From an uncultured Monoglobus sp. (lineage in GTDB: Bacteria > Bacillota > Clostridia > Monoglobales > Monoglobaceae), in contig CANQKC010000029.1 in the NCBI GenBank assembly GCA_947624305.1, positions 1 through 37,443 on the forward strand: 37,443 bases of DNA, read 5' to 3'. The translations under genes were made by a program, and so were the position numbers. Below the pieces are notes generated by a model. That model saw only the letters and a program-made list of their open reading frames with translations, made no database searches and was not told the DNA's origin. This document shows, piece after piece, positions 1 through 8,042 of this stretch (positions are counted from its first letter, which is position 1; every line of letters begins with the position of its first letter).

Positions 1-70
1 CGTCGCAACGGTGTGTTTTCAAAAAACATCTACCGCTGCCGCTTCTCCACTATTTATTTTTCAAACACCT

Positions 71-425
71 CGTCGGAGCGAGCTCCGCTTGCTCCGACGA
101 TTCATAAATGAACCGTCGTCGCCTACTACGCTGCTCCTCCTCTCAAATCGAAACATACGGTTTCGATTTGTTGCGCCTTCGGCGCTTTGAGAGACCCTGC
201 GCTTGTTCGCTTCCGCGCAAGCGCGAAAGTCTCACCCGCTTCGGGTTTGCTCCTCTTCCCAAAAAATGCACTTCGTTGGCGCTTTTTGGGAGCCCTGCGC
301 CTTCGGCGCTTTGAGAAGTTTTGCTTCGCTCCGAAGCTCCTCCTCTTTCCCAAAAAGTGCGCTTCGCTGGCGCTTTTTGGGAGCCCTGTAAGACCTAGTT
401 CCTAGTTCCTATTCCCTAGTCCCTA
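71..425. repeat. Cluster of hairpin repeats
   Basis: This stretch has no credible gene. It contains an inverted repeat at 71-101 (TCGTCGGAGC / GCTCCGACGA), an IR around CGAAAC/GTTTCG near 148-170, and at least three units that start with GCTCCTCCTC or a close variant, form a hairpin and end in GGGAGCCCT (about 132-215, 249-311, 329-390). The 257-298 and 349-386 units share stems of the type CCCAAAAA...TTTTTGGG. Related hairpins recur at 19647-19680 and 19803-19840. At 395-425 lies a degenerate CCTAGTT/CCCTAGT tandem repeat. Short open frames here are repeat artefacts. Confidence 0.7.
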
Positions 426-441
426 CGTTAGCAACTTTTTA

Positions 442-470
442 AGTTTACCACATCTTTTCAGCCTTGTCAA
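442..470 (-). promoter_or_regulatory. Minus-strand sigma-A-like promoter, left copy
   Basis: On the minus strand TTGACA (470-465) is followed after 17 nt by TAAACT (447-442). It reads leftward into the hairpin-repeat field and out of the window. A second copy with the same boxes lies at 659-631. Confidence 0.4.
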
Positions 471-529
471 GAACTTTTTTAAATATTTTTCAAAAAATTT
501 TCGACGCGGCTTAGATTTGGTCTTAGCGG

Positions 530-556
530 GCGGATGATATCCGCCCCTACAATTTG
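530..556. repeat. GGGCGGAT-ATCCGCCC palindromic repeat
   Basis: The palindrome GGGCGGATGATATCCGCCC followed by CTAC recurs almost unchanged at about 28910-28932 and 29250-29272 (with AATATT-type centres). It is a dispersed intergenic repeat of this genome. Confidence 0.6.
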
Positions 557-630
557 GCGTTCAATGATTTGTGTGCATCTATCAGCCAAATATTCACGGA
601 TGTTTCCGCCTCTAAAAACAGAGCTTTTTT

Positions 631-659
631 AGTTTATCACCTTATTTTTGCTTTGTCAA
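631..659 (-). promoter_or_regulatory. Minus-strand sigma-A-like promoter, right copy
   Basis: TTGACA (659-654), a 17-nt spacer and TAAACT (636-631) on the minus strand. The boxes and spacing are identical to the copy at 470-442, with similar T-rich flanks, so this looks like a duplicated promoter module. Confidence 0.4.
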
Positions 660-729
660 GGCTTTTTTTGAGAAATTATAAACTTTTTCTAAATTTTTGC
701 CGCGCTTTGTAGACTTCGGATGTTTTCTG

Positions 730-738
730 TGGTAAAAT
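730..738 (+). promoter_or_regulatory. Extended -10 promoter
   Basis: TGGTAAAAT matches an extended -10 (TGnTAtAAT-like) about 34 nt upstream of the ATG at 772. No good -35 is seen at 17 nt, so the call rests on the extended -10 alone. Confidence 0.35.
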
Positions 739-771
739 GCAGTTAAAACATGTAATTTTGTGAGGTATTAT

Positions 772-1527
772 ATGAAAACTGCTGTCAGAATTTTAATGTG
801 CTTGATCGGCGGCGCGCTGTTCGCCGCCGGACTTTATCAATTAACGTTTATCAACGTCGACTTCGGCACGGTCTGCGCGCCGATTTTGGGCGCCCTACTG
901 TTATTATACGGCATATTCTTTGAATTTGTGAATAGGCACACGCGGTCAAAACCGCTGAAAATTTTGCGGTACGCCGTCATTTTCGGGATCTGTTCCACGA
1001 TCTGCTTTTCGGGATTTTTGTTTTTCTACGGCGGCCGCGACAATGTTTCATACGATGAGGACGCGCTTATCGTCCTCGGCGCGGGAGTTCACGGCGATCA
1101 AGTCTCGCTCGCGCTCAAGTACCGTCTTGACGCCGCTCTTGAATATTCGCGGCAAAACCCCGACGCCCTGATAATAGTAACGGGCGGCCGCGGCTTTCAG
1201 GAGGACGTGACCGAGGCTTACGCCATGGAAAAATATCTGATCGAGCGCGGGGCCGATCCGGGCAGTATTATTAAAGAAGAAAACGCCTCAAGCACCACCG
1301 AGAATTTTAAATTCTCAAAGGAGATGCTTGATGAGCGTTTCGGTGAAAACAACTACCGCGCGGCCGTCGTCACCAATGACTTTCATGTGTTCCGCGCCGT
1401 GAGGATCGCCGCGAAATGCGGGCTTGACGTGACGCATATCCACGCCAAAACGCCGCTCAACACCGTTGTTTCGAGCTATATACGCGAGGCGGCCGCGGTG
1501 GCCAAGCTTGTGATCCTGGGGTATTAA
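772..1527 (+). CDS. YdcF/SanA-like DUF218 membrane protein
   Basis: A 251-residue protein with three predicted N-terminal membrane segments (about residues 3-27, 34-55, 67-88) followed by a DUF218 (YdcF/SanA/ElyC-type) domain. Recognisable pieces are DALIVLGAGV, a V-T-G-G-x-G motif, the A-x-x-M-x-x-Y-L-x-x-x-G region, N-A-S-S-T-T-E-N and VVTNDFHVFRA. Family members are linked to envelope or lipid-carrier metabolism, but the substrate is unknown. GTG at 760 is in frame, but the GAGGT at 762-766 is spaced correctly only for ATG 772, so 772 was chosen. The 3' end overlaps the convergent thiW gene by 4 bp. Confidence 0.8.
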   Translation: MKTAVRILMCLIGGALFAAGLYQLTFINVDFGTVCAPILGALLLLYGIFFEFVNRHTRSKPLKILRYAVIFGICSTICFSGFLFFYGGRDNVSYDEDALIVLGAGVHGDQVSLALKYRLDAALEYSRQNPDALIIVTGGRGFQEDVTEAYAMEKYLIERGADPGSIIKEENASSTTENFKFSKEMLDERFGENNYRAAVVTNDFHVFRAVRIAAKCGLDVTHIHAKTPLNTVVSSYIREAAAVAKLVILGY

Positions 1528-2021
1528 TCGGTGATTTTTTTAAGCACTCCGGTGCGCTTGAGCGCGAAAAGCAGCACCGCCGCGATTATCGTGCCTCCGG
1601 CCGAGCTCACAAAGAACGGCAGCACATAGCTCCAGAGCGCCGCCTCTTTTCCCATGAGCAGCACGGCCACCGGATAGGCGCAAAAGCCTCCCACGACAGA
1701 GGTGCCGAACAGCTCTCCCAGGCATGTCAGCGGCAGGTTTTTTGAATACTTATACACAAGGCCGCAGATAAGCGCGCCGCACATGCTGCCCGGGAACGCC
1801 AAAATCGTTCCGGTGCCTATCATGATCCTGATGACCGAGGTTATCGCCGCCATGACGACTCCGTAGAACGGGCCGAGGATAACCGCGGCTAAAATGTTAA
1901 CCAGATGCTGAACGGGAAAGCAGCGCGACGCGCCGATCGGTATGCTCAGAGGCGAGCACGCAACTCCGACGGCTATCAATATTCCCGCCATCGCCAGCTT
2001 CCATGTGATCGTTTTCTTCAT
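1524..2021 (-). CDS. thiW: ThiW-type ECF transporter S component
   Basis: A 165-residue integral membrane protein matching the ThiW family, the substrate-binding (S) component of energy-coupling-factor transporters for the thiazole precursor of thiamine. Typical features are the N-terminal K-x-A-x-A-G-I-L-I-A-x-G-V segment, the PIGASRCFPVQHLVN stretch and five or six hydrophobic helices. ATG 2021 is preceded by GGAGG. The longer frame to 2114 runs through a hairpin and is rejected. No thiM or thiE lies next to it, and no recognisable TPP riboswitch is present in the leader, which is atypical for the family. Energising A and T components must be encoded elsewhere. Confidence 0.8.
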   Translation of the reverse strand: MKKTITWKLAMAGILIAVGVACSPLSIPIGASRCFPVQHLVNILAAVILGPFYGVVMAAITSVIRIMIGTGTILAFPGSMCGALICGLVYKYSKNLPLTCLGELFGTSVVGGFCAYPVAVLLMGKEAALWSYVLPFFVSSAGGTIIAAVLLFALKRTGVLKKITD

Positions 2022-2054
2022 AATTGTTCCTCCCTGATGTTGGTATAAAATGCG

Positions 2055-2090
2055 AAAAGGGAAGCACCTCGGGTGGTGCTCCCCTTTTTT
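2055..2090. terminator. Hairpin between DUF3021 gene and thiW
   Basis: GGGAAGCACC pairs with GGTGCTCCCC (one mismatch), with a loop of about 6 nt. T6 follows on the plus strand and T4 on the minus strand. On the minus strand it can end the upstream LytTR-DUF3021 transcript or act as an attenuator in the thiW leader. Confidence 0.6.
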
Positions 2091-2110
2091 GTATTCTAAG
2101 TATAACAGAC

Positions 2111-2527
2111 TCACCGTTTTTTGTCAAGGCTTTTTATTTTATTATTGATCTGTTTTTCGTTACGCTTTGTCGCTATTGTTGTTATCACACATATAATCGC
2201 GTATATTATAACAAATACCGGCGCCACAGCCAGCATCATTTTGCCGAAGCTCATGATTTGAAGCAGTCCCGCCGCGGCCGCGGCTCCGATAGTTATAACA
2301 AAGCAGGCAATAAAATGAATTATTATCGTAACAGGCAGCGAAAGGATATCAAAATCATATATCATGCTGATCACGCCGTACAATATCGACGCTATATACC
2401 ATACCGTACACATCCGCAGAACAACCATGCCTGTCGCCTCATACGCGCCGAAAATCCAAAGGCAAATCAGTGTGAACGGGAAGCCTATCGCTGTCGCCAT
2501 AGTTATATGCTTAAATAAATTCTTCAT
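2111..2527 (-). CDS. DUF3021 membrane protein
   Basis: A 138-residue protein with four hydrophobic segments (about 10-30, 35-58, 66-90, 98-118) and a basic tail. The size, topology and position directly after a LytTR gene match the DUF3021 family, the usual membrane partner of short LytTR regulators in Firmicutes. The partner is thought to restrain or tune the regulator; this comes from family knowledge and is not visible here. The start codon lies 2 nt after the LytTR stop and its GGAGG lies inside the end of that gene, so the two are translationally coupled. Confidence 0.75.
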   Translation of the reverse strand: MKNLFKHITMATAIGFPFTLICLWIFGAYEATGMVVLRMCTVWYIASILYGVISMIYDFDILSLPVTIIIHFIACFVITIGAAAAAGLLQIMSFGKMMLAVAPVFVIIYAIICVITTIATKRNEKQINNKIKSLDKKR

Positions 2528-2529
2528 AA

Positions 2530-2979
2530 TTAATACGCCTCCAATATATATTTTTTGAAACTCTTGACATACTTCCGGGAGATCGTAAGCCTTCCGCCGT
2601 TATTTTTTAAATAGGCGGTATAATTCCCGGAAAATTCCGACTCGACCGACGCGACATACTCCGCGTTGACTATCACACTCTTGCTTATCCGCACAAAGCC
2701 TTTTGAGGCGAGGATCGCCTCAAGCTCGCAGAGCCGCTCGGGGACCGTGAAAACCTCGCCGCGTATATGGGCGGCGGCCCCGTTTTTCGCGGCCTCAAAA
2801 TAGGCGGCCTCTTTTAAATCAAACAGGTATTCTCTCTCGCCCTTATAGAAAAACATTTTGCGGAAGCTCGTCTTTCCGCTGAGGAGCCCGACAATGTTTT
2901 TCACCTCGTTTGACGACAGATCGCCGCGAACGATAACCTCGGGCTCTTTAAGCTCGGCCTGCTCAAGCTGCACCTTCAT
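2530..2979 (-). CDS. LytTR-family DNA-binding regulator
   Basis: A 149-residue transcription regulator. The C-terminal half (about residues 50-149) is a LytTR domain: E-Y-L-F-D-L, I-x-Y-F-E-A-type strand, F-x-x-I-S-K-S-x-I-V-N, and L-x-I-S-R-K-Y-V-K-x-F-K at the end. There is no receiver domain, so it belongs to the short LytTR class that works with a membrane inhibitor, here the coupled DUF3021 gene. The start was placed at ATG 2979 because GAGGTG at 2992-2987 is spaced 6 nt from it. ATG 2985 and GTG 2988 overlap that site. Confidence 0.8.
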   Translation of the reverse strand: MKVQLEQAELKEPEVIVRGDLSSNEVKNIVGLLSGKTSFRKMFFYKGEREYLFDLKEAAYFEAAKNGAAAHIRGEVFTVPERLCELEAILASKGFVRISKSVIVNAEYVASVESEFSGNYTAYLKNNGGRLTISRKYVKSFKKYILEAY

Positions 2980-2999
2980 TTTCATCACCTCGCGAATCT

Positions 3000-3037
3000 A
3001 TTATACAATAATATCCCGCGTTTGTCATTGATGTCAA
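3000..3037 (-). promoter_or_regulatory. Promoter region of LytTR gene with TGACA direct repeats
   Basis: On the minus strand TTGACA (3037-3032) is followed after 18 nt by TATTAT (3013-3008). An alternative is ATGACA (3028-3023), 17 nt, TATAAT (3005-3000). The two -35-like boxes form a TGACA-N4-TGACA direct repeat, the kind of site a LytTR protein could bind for autoregulation. Confidence 0.45.
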
Positions 3038-3079
3038 GCCGAGTGGTTGAAATTCAAACCCAAAAGGTCGATTTAACAA

Positions 3080-3114
3080 AACAAAAAGCGGAAGCCGCAG
3101 CCCCCGCTTTTGTC
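3080..3114 (-). terminator. Terminator after the leucine-rich-repeat gene
   Basis: AAAAGCGG and CCGCTTTT form the stem around a GC-rich loop. On the minus strand the hairpin is followed by a T-rich run (TTTTTGTTTTG), consistent with ending the gene at 3180-4631. Confidence 0.6.
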
Positions 3115-3179
3115 TTTCACCGACTTAACAATACTGTATGCTGTTTATAGAAAGCATCGCAATTAAAAATTTGCAGTAA

Positions 3180-4631
3180 TTACTCCGTTATTAAAACAGA
3201 ATTGCTCGCCTCGTTCCACTGTACGTCCGCGCCAAACGCCTCCGCTACTACACGAGCGGGAACCAGCGTTCTGTCGTTTACGATCTGCGCAGGAACATCA
3301 ACAGGTATGGACTGTCCGTTTTTATAAAGCACATTGTCGCCGATTGTAAGCTTAATGGTAACGCCGTTTCGCGTCGAGGTAACGGTTTCCGTTTCCTGAT
3401 CCCACTTTACGTCGGCGCCCATAGCCTCGAATATCGCGCGAAGCGGAACGAGTGTGCGGTCGTTTATAAGTTCGGGATTCTGGCCGTATTCATGGAACGA
3501 TATACGCGTACCGTTGTAATATACGGTGATTGAACTGTTCACAGAGTTATCCGTAAGATAGGATATATTATTATCTTTGCAATAGTTCGCCATATACGAA
3601 TCCGCAGAACAGTATACGATGCATCTGCCCGAATTCTCAAACATTGTTGAGTGTATAGAACCTTCTATTTTAGTAAGACTGTCCGGAATAAATACCGCTT
3701 CTAAATCAGGACATTCGGCAAATGTGTATTGTCCATTTATGTACTCAACTCCATATGGCAGTACAAGCTGTCTAAGTCCTGTTCCGTAAAACGCATATTG
3801 ATTGATTATTCTCAGCGAAACAGGCAAGGTCAGTTCTTCCAAAGATGCGCATTCAAAGAAAGCGCCCCTTGCAATTTCAGTTATTGTGCCCGGGAGTTCT
3901 ACGTGTTTTAATGAAGTGCATTCCGAAAACAAATATTCAGGCAAAACAGTTATTCCTTCACCGATAGTCGCGTTTTTCAAATTTGTGCAGCCTTCGAATT
4001 GTCTGTTTGTATAGACATCCCAAGATACACTTCCGGGAATGTTAACACTTTCCAAGCCCGAATCTTCAAAAGCCGAGTCTTCCATTATTTTTAAATTTGG
4101 GGGAATATTTAGCGACGTCAGAGATTCACAGCCTTCAAACGCGCTTTCTCCTATTTCCTCAAGAGAATCGGGCAACGTTATGTTCTTTAAAGATTTGCAA
4201 TTCAGAAAAGCAGTGGCGCCGATACGTTTAAGGTTTTCGGGTAATTTAACGGTAGTTAAATTTACGCAGTCCTGAAACATACATGAACCGTACATATATC
4301 TGAGATCGTTTCCCAAAACTTCTATATTATTCGAAAATATTACCGATTCGAGATTTTCATTGTATTGGCACATTTTATCGGATACCTCTCTTACGGTATC
4401 GGGCATGACAATAGATGCGGCATTTTTAAATTTGGCATCTATTTTCGTTACCGGCGCGCCAAACAATGTTGACGGAATAACTATATTTTCATTATCGCCC
4501 AAATATCCCGTGATCATCACTTCGTCGTCAAGCAGCCGGAACTCCCAGTCGCCGTCCGTTAACGCGAACGCTGTTGCGGATGTACACATAATCCCCAACA
4601 TTATTAAAAGACTGATATATATTTTTTTCAT
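3180..4631 (-). CDS. Secreted BspA-like leucine-rich-repeat protein with stalk-type C-terminus
   Basis: A 483-residue exported protein with a signal peptide at 1-23 ending near ATAFA. Residues about 60-340 are LRR_5/BspA-type repeats of about 22-24 residues (pattern F-x-x-C-x-x-L-x-x-V-x-L-P-x-x-L-x-x-I-x-x-x-A-F). Residues about 365-483 resemble the copper-amine-oxidase N-terminal (stalk) domain and contain two copies of N-D-R-T-L-V-P-x-R-x-x-x-E-A-x-G-A-D-V-x-W. Such proteins are surface-associated in Clostridia and BspA repeats are linked to adhesion; no sorting signal is seen here. It lies 142 bp downstream of the zinc-ribbon operon with no clear terminator between, so read-through is possible. 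Confidence 0.85.
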   Translation of the reverse strand: MKKIYISLLIMLGIMCTSATAFALTDGDWEFRLLDDEVMITGYLGDNENIVIPSTLFGAPVTKIDAKFKNAASIVMPDTVREVSDKMCQYNENLESVIFSNNIEVLGNDLRYMYGSCMFQDCVNLTTVKLPENLKRIGATAFLNCKSLKNITLPDSLEEIGESAFEGCESLTSLNIPPNLKIMEDSAFEDSGLESVNIPGSVSWDVYTNRQFEGCTNLKNATIGEGITVLPEYLFSECTSLKHVELPGTITEIARGAFFECASLEELTLPVSLRIINQYAFYGTGLRQLVLPYGVEYINGQYTFAECPDLEAVFIPDSLTKIEGSIHSTMFENSGRCIVYCSADSYMANYCKDNNISYLTDNSVNSSITVYYNGTRISFHEYGQNPELINDRTLVPLRAIFEAMGADVKWDQETETVTSTRNGVTIKLTIGDNVLYKNGQSIPVDVPAQIVNDRTLVPARVVAEAFGADVQWNEASNSVLITE

Positions 4632-4773
4632 TTTTTAACATTCCTTTCACTGCGTTTATGGCCGAAAACAGCGCAAAACCGTTTCAACAAAACGCAAAAT
4701 TTTATAATTCATTTATCTCAACACATATACGCTGCCTGCCGCAGTCATGCTGGCGCGCCGTATTGAGACGCGG

Positions 4774-5355
4774 TCACATCAGTTTGCGCGGCGGCAAAAA
4801 TGCAGAGATAAATACAATCAAACCTCCCGCAACCATCACATACATACCGAATGCCACATGTCCTACTCCGTATGTTTCTTGAACACCTTGATAAATACCA
4901 TAGAACATAAATATGCTGACTATTAAAGCGATAACACCGCCTATCAGCGATAAACGTCTGTGTCCGAGCATATGCGCTAAAACGGCGATAATACCGGCGA
5001 ACACAAAAACTCCGATAATCACAGCTGTAATTAGAGGTGTGTCATCACGCGCAAATTCTTGGGCAAGCGAACTCGACTGTGAAAATCCAAAAGCACTCGC
5101 TGTAACAGCCGGCAAAAACACGCTGAAAATCGTCAAAACACTTCCAAGCAAGGCAACAAGCGCGCCCAACGTAAAGCCTTTCACATTACTTTTAGGGACC
5201 GAAGGCGTCCGCCTCGGGCTGTAATCTCCGTAATTTATTTTACGCATTCCCGGCGCCTGTTTTGGGGGCTGCGCCACAATGTCCATCCTCGCTCCGCACC
5301 ATGTGCAAAACGCGTTTCCGTCCGCTACTTCCTTGCCGCAATTTGTACAAAACAT
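4774..5355 (-). CDS. Zinc-ribbon four-TM membrane protein (operon gene 5)
   Basis: A 193-residue protein with an N-terminal zinc ribbon (Cys 3, 6, 17, 20; C-x2-C-x10-C-x2-C), a basic Pro-rich linker of about 40 residues and four predicted membrane helices (about 63-85, 108-129, 134-152, 166-187). The ribbon would be cytoplasmic. It is the last gene of the five-gene zinc-ribbon operon, 21 bp after the preceding gene. It resembles generic zinc-ribbon/DUF4064-like membrane proteins of Firmicutes; no specific function is recognised. Confidence 0.75.
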   Translation of the reverse strand: MFCTNCGKEVADGNAFCTWCGARMDIVAQPPKQAPGMRKINYGDYSPRRTPSVPKSNVKGFTLGALVALLGSVLTIFSVFLPAVTASAFGFSQSSSLAQEFARDDTPLITAVIIGVFVFAGIIAVLAHMLGHRRLSLIGGVIALIVSIFMFYGIYQGVQETYGVGHVAFGMYVMVAGGLIVFISAFLPPRKLM

Positions 5356-5376
5356 AATTTTGCCTCCTTTTATTAC

Positions 5377-6321
5377 TTAAAATTGTTTGATCATGTCAGC
5401 GTATATTTTATTTATAATATTGTCATAATATGTAAACTGCGACGACGGAAAATCCATCGAAAAGCTGTAAACCGCACCATTCGATTTTTTCGCGTACTTA
5501 TAGTGATATACCGAACCGCTCAGAGTCCTTACAGCATAGTAGCTGTCGCCGGTTGAACGGTAATCAACGCTTCCTCCGGTCGAGGCTATATATCCGTTCA
5601 TGTCGGCGTTTAAGTCGATCGACGAAGCCTCAATTCTTGACGCCTTCATCAAACACTCTCCGTTCGCCGAGGCCGCCTCAAAGGAACTGTCGCTGCATAC
5701 GCTCACATTCAAATCAGACGGATATATAAACGAGAATGTTCCGGCTGTATTTTTATACATCATATATCCTTCCACAGATGAGGGTTCGAGCTGAGGATAT
5801 ACCGGAGAGCTTCCGCTTTCATTGTTCTGAGCGCCTGTGTCCGATCCCGTTGCCAAATCGTCCGCCTGCACTGAATTTTCCGGTTCCGCCTCGTTTTTAC
5901 TTTCATTTTCAATTTGTTCGCTTTCCGCGCCGCGCGTCATATCCGACATTTCATCCGATGAATTCTCATTCCGCGTACTGATCACGTACCACGCTATAAA
6001 TGCCGCCATGCATACAACGATCACAGCCATAACCGCTGTTGTTACGATTAATCCGGTTTTCCGACCGCCGGATTTGCCTTTAATATAATTTTGTTCGGGC
6101 AAATATTCATCAAACTCGGTGTAATTTGCTTGATTATTAACGCGCGCTCCGTCCGCGGGCGTGCCGCAGTTACCGCAAAACACTTCGTCGATTTCCATCG
6201 GGCTGCCGCAGCTGCCGCAAAATTTTTTCATGACATTTCCGACTTCGGATGCTTCCGCGCCGCACTCATCACAAAATCTTGAACCCGGAGCCAAGTCCGC
6301 CCCACAATTATTACACTTCAT
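5377..6321 (-). CDS. Double zinc-ribbon protein with single TM and extracytoplasmic domain (operon gene 4)
   Basis: A 314-residue protein with two N-terminal zinc ribbons (Cys 3, 6, 17, 20 and 35, 38, 49, 52), one membrane helix at about 91-113, an acidic Ser/Glu/Asn-rich linker (about 118-170) and a compact C-terminal domain (about 178-314) with aromatic-rich strands such as F-S-F-I-Y-P-S-D. The layout is cytoplasmic ribbons, membrane anchor, outside domain. This recalls TcaA/YvbJ-type zinc-ribbon anchors of Firmicutes, but the outer domain was not recognised. It lies 23 bp after the preceding gene. Confidence 0.75.
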   Translation of the reverse strand: MKCNNCGADLAPGSRFCDECGAEASEVGNVMKKFCGSCGSPMEIDEVFCGNCGTPADGARVNNQANYTEFDEYLPEQNYIKGKSGGRKTGLIVTTAVMAVIVVCMAAFIAWYVISTRNENSSDEMSDMTRGAESEQIENESKNEAEPENSVQADDLATGSDTGAQNNESGSSPVYPQLEPSSVEGYMMYKNTAGTFSFIYPSDLNVSVCSDSSFEAASANGECLMKASRIEASSIDLNADMNGYIASTGGSVDYRSTGDSYYAVRTLSGSVYHYKYAKKSNGAVYSFSMDFPSSQFTYYDNIINKIYADMIKQF

Positions 6322-6344
6322 TTTTCCGCCTCCAAAACCAACTA

Positions 6345-7484
6345 TTAAATATCATATTCGGCAGTCCGATTACAATCATAATCAAGGAATATCAATTTTT
6401 TATTCTCTCGATAAACCAAACCGCCGTCAACCGCTCCAAATTGGAATAAATTTGTTTGAATTTTATTTATTTCACCGCCGTCGGCTTCAAATCTGTAGCA
6501 CTCTCCTTTGGAGAAAAAATAAACATATTTATCGGCACCTACCATGTTAAAAACACTTCTGGCGGATTCGGGACTATTGTTTTTATATTCCTTGACTCCG
6601 CCGCCGTCAAGATTCATACATTCATATCCGCCGCCGACACAGCTGTAAATAATATTGTTATTATAAAAAATGAAATTGATCATACCCTTATCCGAGATAA
6701 CCTTGCTTTTTCCGCTTGAAAGCGATACTTTTACAAGAGAATTATTACCTGTGTCTTCCTCGGTCATCAAAATATACATGTATCCTTTATACAGCCTTGC
6801 TTTTTTATACTCATAATCCGACTCCGGCTTATAAATCTCGGTACACCAATTTATGTGCTCTTCCAGCTTTGTAAACAAATACTTTCTGATCGCGCAGCTG
6901 TCAGTCACAACATATATATATTTCCCGTCAAAAAAATTTCTGTATCGATCCTGATCAGAGTCCAATTTTATTCCCAAATCTTCCGCCTCATCCTTGCTGT
7001 CCGAGATCTTGTATACATGCAAATCATCATCATAACATATTACTCGATCATTCTCGACCGCGACAACCTTCATTTCCTTGTTGCTCACGGGAGTCAGAGT
7101 ATGATCTGTCTTGTCAAACCGCGCGAAGCCGCTGTTATTGTTGAAATACAAATATTTGTCAGTTTCATACTCATAATTGTCGGCATTGGCAAATCTTGCC
7201 TCGTCCCTGTTTCCCACGCTCAGAATATTGTGTTTAACGTTCCATATGTTAAAAGTTGCTATCAATGCGAGAAGCGCTATCGCTAAAATAGCGGCAGGAT
7301 ATTTTCTTATCACGTTGCCGGTCCATTTTTTCACGGCTCCGCCAACCGCATTTATCGTCTGAGCCGCCTGCGGCCGCCGCGCTTTATTAGGCGCGGAAGG
7401 CCGCGCATTTCCTATTGGCGCGCCGCATTTAACGCAAAACCTCACGCCTTCTTTATTCTGATTACCGCAGTTATTACAATACAT
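6345..7484 (-). CDS. Zinc-ribbon protein with single TM and propeller-like outer domain (operon gene 3)
   Basis: A 379-residue protein with an N-terminal zinc ribbon (Cys 3, 6, 17, 20), a basic linker, one membrane helix (about 62-84) and about 290 residues predicted outside. The outer part has repeated short strands of the type Y-L-Y-F-N, K-Y-I-Y-V-V, G-Y-M-Y-I-L, N-I-I-Y-S-C, K-Y-V-Y-F-F, G-L-V-Y, about 35-45 residues apart. This is the pattern of DUF5050-like beta-propeller domains. It starts 12 bp after the preceding gene. The role is unknown; a membrane-anchored sensor or binding domain is a reasonable guess. Confidence 0.75.
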   Translation of the reverse strand: MYCNNCGNQNKEGVRFCVKCGAPIGNARPSAPNKARRPQAAQTINAVGGAVKKWTGNVIRKYPAAILAIALLALIATFNIWNVKHNILSVGNRDEARFANADNYEYETDKYLYFNNNSGFARFDKTDHTLTPVSNKEMKVVAVENDRVICYDDDLHVYKISDSKDEAEDLGIKLDSDQDRYRNFFDGKYIYVVTDSCAIRKYLFTKLEEHINWCTEIYKPESDYEYKKARLYKGYMYILMTEEDTGNNSLVKVSLSSGKSKVISDKGMINFIFYNNNIIYSCVGGGYECMNLDGGGVKEYKNNSPESARSVFNMVGADKYVYFFSKGECYRFEADGGEINKIQTNLFQFGAVDGGLVYRENKKLIFLDYDCNRTAEYDI

Positions 7485-7496
7485 TTTTCTTCCTCC

Positions 7497-8042
7497 TTAT
7501 CGCTTTCTGACACTTATGCTTGCAAATCCCGCTGCGGCAGAGACAATATTAAGAATAATCAACTTCATCGCATAGTCAGAATAAGCTTTACACATACATG
7601 CTATGGTCTCGCAAACTCCTTTATAGTCTCCTAATACTGATTGTGTTACAGAACAGAATATAATCAGCACTAATGAAATCAATGAAATAAATATAATTAT
7701 CTCCGGTTTTACTGTATTACAATTTAGAATAAACAACAGCGCCGGAACGCATGCCCACATTCCGATTACAAAATAAAAAACTTGCGCGGGAAGTCCGCCG
7801 CCGTATAGCTCTGCCCAAAGAACAGCAATATTCGCCCTCTTCAAACAATAATAAAGCATCATGACCGCTTGAATAACAAAAACAAGTATTCCGGCCCAAA
7901 TTAAATATCTGGATACATCCTTCTCGGAAGTCTGAACCTCATTATTACTGCTCCGAACCGGAACAGGACCGTTATCCGCTCCGCATTTAACACAAAAGCG
8001 ATCTTCGTTTAAAGGACTTCCGCAATTATTGCAAAATCTCAT
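7497..8042 (-). CDS. Zinc-ribbon four-TM membrane protein (operon gene 2)
   Basis: A 181-residue protein with an N-terminal zinc ribbon (Cys 4, 7, 17, 20) and four predicted membrane helices (about 45-68, 86-106, 114-132, 157-176). Its ATG overlaps the stop of the upstream gene by 4 bp, indicating translational coupling. It resembles the last gene of the operon in size and topology but has little clear sequence similarity to it beyond the ribbon. No function is recognised. Confidence 0.75.
   Translation of the reverse strand: MRFCNNCGSPLNEDRFCVKCGADNGPVPVRSSNNEVQTSEKDVSRYLIWAGILVFVIQAVMMLYYCLKRANIAVLWAELYGGGLPAQVFYFVIGMWACVPALLFILNCNTVKPEIIIFISLISLVLIIFCSVTQSVLGDYKGVCETIACMCKAYSDYAMKLIILNIVSAAAGFASISVRKR

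Noticed and set aside
126..405. Short open frames on both strands in the left repeat field
   Set aside because: They follow the hairpin repeats, have biased Arg/Ser/Pro composition and no ribosome-binding sites.
2022..2114. TPP riboswitch upstream of thiW
   Set aside because: The conserved CTGAGA and ACCTGAT elements are absent; only a simple terminator-like hairpin is present.
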